Shown: piece by piece, positions 61,620 to 64,000 of the stretch
Numbering within the stretch: the first letter of the stretch is position 1
Layout of the letters: each line of letters starts with the position of its first letter
NCBI GenBank assembly: GCA_964036665.1
Contig: OZ038530.1
Location: forward strand, 13,425,001 to 13,489,000
DNA: 64,000 nucleotides
Direction: 5' to 3'
From: Gordius sp. MW1
Taxonomy: Eukaryota > Nematomorpha > Gordioida > Gordea > Gordiidae
Notes under the pieces: generated by a model
What the model was told of the DNA's origin: nothing
What the model saw: the letters and a program-made list of their open reading frames with translations, nothing else
Databases searched by the model: none
Translations under genes and position numbers: made by a program

Positions 61620-62712
61620 ATCTGCTTTTACATGTACTAAACCCTATTTTTATATATAGATAATATTCCCAAAAATAAATCTATGAAGAATAGCAATTTG
61701 ATATTTAAGATCAACACTACCTACGACGGCCCCAAGTCCGTGTGAAGAGTTGGGATCAGGCAGAGACCAGAAAAAATTGTTGAAAAATTTTAAAGATTCA
61801 TGCAAATCGGGCAATAGCGCTTAATGCGATTTTTTAGGAGTAATCTTCTCTTACTTTTTTAGTTGATTGTATATGGAAAACGCTAAAAAAAGTCAAGAAA
61901 CTTCATTTTTCCACCCGTCCCCAAGTTATTTTTATAAACTTTGCCCGAACTCCTCTATTTCTTTTATGTCCCTAGCTACGTACATGGAATTGAAATATTT
62001 ATATTTATTTAGCCCTTTCACTGTTAGTAATTCACATGTGCCGCCTAGACATAATACAAATGCATCATGCCAAAAATCACACAATGCATGCAAGTGTTAA
62101 ATTTCATTCTAAAATAATTTAATTTTTTTTAATCAAATTTGGTTTTACAAAGCTTCCCCATATCGCAATTCGCTTTTTTTATTCCCTTATCACTCGTCGC
62201 TATCGCTAAGCTTTTATTTATTTTTATATTCTTTTTTGCTCTAAATAAAATTTTTTTTAGTAAATTGCATTAAAATTTTAATATTCAAAATTAGGAAGGT
62301 AATTTGATGATAAATTATTGTTTTTTTTTATCAAAAAAGTAAGCATTAAAGCACAGAATTGGACTAATTTGACTCATTTTCTATGTAGGGTAGGTAGGTT
62401 AATGGGATTACCCAAAAAGAGAGTCGAATTTTGTTTATTGTAAGATTATTTATAAAATATGTATATTTTAAACTTAAGTAAAAAATTGCTACATAATTAT
62501 TTTCATGGATACCGGCTGCAACAAAATAGGATTCTATATATTATAATGGTATGAGGATATGTCCTCTAAAAATGTTTAAAAGGCCATTATTTGCACCGTT
62601 TACCTCATTTATCACAAAATCTGGACGACTAGGGAGAAAATTAAATAAAATTCTCTATAATTGTTAGATCACGCGGGATATAATCACAAAGTTCATATTT
62701 GTTCACCTGTGT
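61620..62712. other. Intergenic, no feature recognised
   Basis: AT-rich sequence. A 77-codon plus-strand ORF at 61867-62100 shows no domain and is probably chance. Confidence 0.45.
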
Positions 62713-63190
62713 AGAGATGGCAGTATAGGAAAATTTTCCGGGAAAATTGGGAAATTCCCACGGGAAATTTCCTTGGGAACTTTAAATTTCCCGGCAATTT
62801 CCCCTATAGCTAATTACATGTGATATATCAAATATTATGTTTTTAAATTGTTAATCGACTATGCCCCGAGGCTATTATGCAATTAATTTTGGCGCTTAAA
62901 ACATCCTATTTTTTAAATTAAAATAATCAATTTAGTAATTAAATTTTCATATCATGTCCAAGATTTTATTATTTGTTGGAATAAAAATTGAGCTACAAAG
63001 GCCTTCTTAAAAAATTCCATGAAAAATATGTTTAGTACTCCTTTTTTAAAACATTATTATGTTAAAAAAATGCGGAAATATGACATTAATAAGTGATGGA
63101 TGGACTAATTTGCGTGGATAAAAGATAATCAATTTTATAGTTTTGACTCCGACCCCTAATACAGGTTTTAATTTTTTTGTGAAGAAATAA
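62713..63190 (+). pseudogene. Decayed hAT fragment with DUF659-type transposase piece
   Basis: A hAT-like left end (TAGAGATGGCAGTATAGG) is followed by subterminal 'gggaaattcccacgggaaat' style repeats. At 63060-63165 the plus strand reads MTLISDGWTNLRG, then a stop, KIINFIVLTPTPNTGF; the 'DGW-x-N-x-x-x-x-x-I-N-F' motif is the start of the DUF659 part of hAT transposases. The remainder of the transposase and the right end were not found. Confidence 0.6.
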
Positions 63191-63199
63191 ATAAAATAA

Positions 63200-64000
63200 T
63201 ACAATCATAGACTAGATAGACTGCCCATGCCATATGTTGCATATAGTTAATTGTGTGTCGGATTTTCCTCCATTTTGAAGAGGGCAATTGGTGTATTTTA
63301 ACCATGCAATTTTGCCCTATAACAGTCAATTTACCTTCTTCACTAGTTTATAAATTAAAACGAACGTAAATAAATTAATATTATACAAAATAGCAATTAA
63401 TATTGATGGCGCTATATTATTAAACAAACTTTAATCGCATTTTGTACATTTTTAATTTTTATGCATTTTTTAAATGATATTTATTTTAAAATGCTGTTTT
63501 TGATATCTACCCAATTCAATATTTTTTATTTACCTCTTTAAGATTATTTAATTTGCGAAAATTACGAATTTCTATATGATCACCACTTTACAATGTGCCT
63601 CTCAAGTAGTGATGTTATGGGGCGCGCCATTTTCCACTCACGCCTTAATAGAAAGAAAGAGAGTAAGAAGCCACACCCTTTTAAAGGTCCATCGTAAGAC
63701 GCCTTGCCTAGTGTAAGGTCCCTTTATTTTACTAATCCCCTCCCCCATGGTCCTAAATTGTAGAAAATAGAACCGCCACATGTGCCTTTACATTAGTCAC
63801 ATTAACCATCACATTGATGAAACAAATAAGGCATGAGGGGGTAAATACTTTTTTTAACATAAAATAGCAATTTTCAATCCGTTTATATAAATTTCATTGT
63901 ATAAATACGGTGGATTTTGATTGATAGCGTAGGTAGAGGGAAATGGAACGCAATATTTCGGACACTTATAGTCCATCTTCAGGAAAAAAAAAAGGAGAAG
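63200..64000. other. No feature recognised
   Basis: AT-rich sequence with a moderately GC-richer patch (63610-63780). No ORF, inverted repeat or tandem repeat that I can support. Confidence 0.4.

Overview
The window is nuclear DNA from an AT-rich, intron-bearing and heavily transposon-laden animal genome. Three conserved animal genes can be reassembled exon by exon with consistent splice phases, and all lie on the minus strand: an SGSM3-like TBC-SH3-RUN protein (1-11158, 3' end outside the window), a DDX5/p68-type DEAD-box RNA helicase (43147-46166) and a LENG1-family splicing-associated protein (51778-53934). Many introns are only 50-70 bp, and the hAT, Ty3 and FLYWCH-type remnants are common in arthropods, so an insect or other arthropod is my best guess; the sequence does not settle the taxon. 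A fourth multi-exon gene (15239-18736) encodes a Lys/Ser-rich, mostly disordered protein that I do not recognise with confidence. A lone terminal exon at 46700-46875 belongs to an unidentified gene. Layout: 1-11.2 kb SGSM3 with MITEs, a LINE tail and an inverted-repeat element in its introns; 11.9-13.3 kb a ~101-bp satellite, a FLYWCH-finger ORF and a 10-bp repeat; 13.4-13.8 kb small inverted-repeat elements; 15.2-18.7 kb the unknown gene; 18.9-25.2 kb a TE-rich block bounded by ~190-bp inverted repeats, holding a minisatellite-cored element and a hAT with a BED finger; 29.3-30.9 kb a hAT with a perfect 8-bp target duplication; 31.4-34.0 kb a decayed RT/RNase H retroelement; 35.8-42.5 kb a decayed RT element split by two tandemly placed minisatellite-cored elements, the second of which carries a hAT; 43.1-46.9 kb the helicase and the orphan exon; 47.6-51.2 kb a Ty3-like relic split by a hAT; 51.8-53.9 kb LENG1; 54.0-61.6 kb a nested pile immediately upstream of LENG1 (Ty3/gypsy pol remnant, a 1.9-kb short LTR element with identical-looking 331-bp LTRs, and a 1.83-kb MULE-like foldback element); 62.7-63.2 kb a further hAT fragment. 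The two most notable observations are the short LTR element, whose primer-binding site copies about 49 nt of the 3' half of tRNA-Leu including CCA, with deviations at the positions just past the normal 18-nt PBS; and the SGSM3 homolog, whose TBC domain has lost both the arginine-finger and glutamine-finger positions. The host genes have no evident functional link to one another; the rest of the window records repeated transposon nesting.
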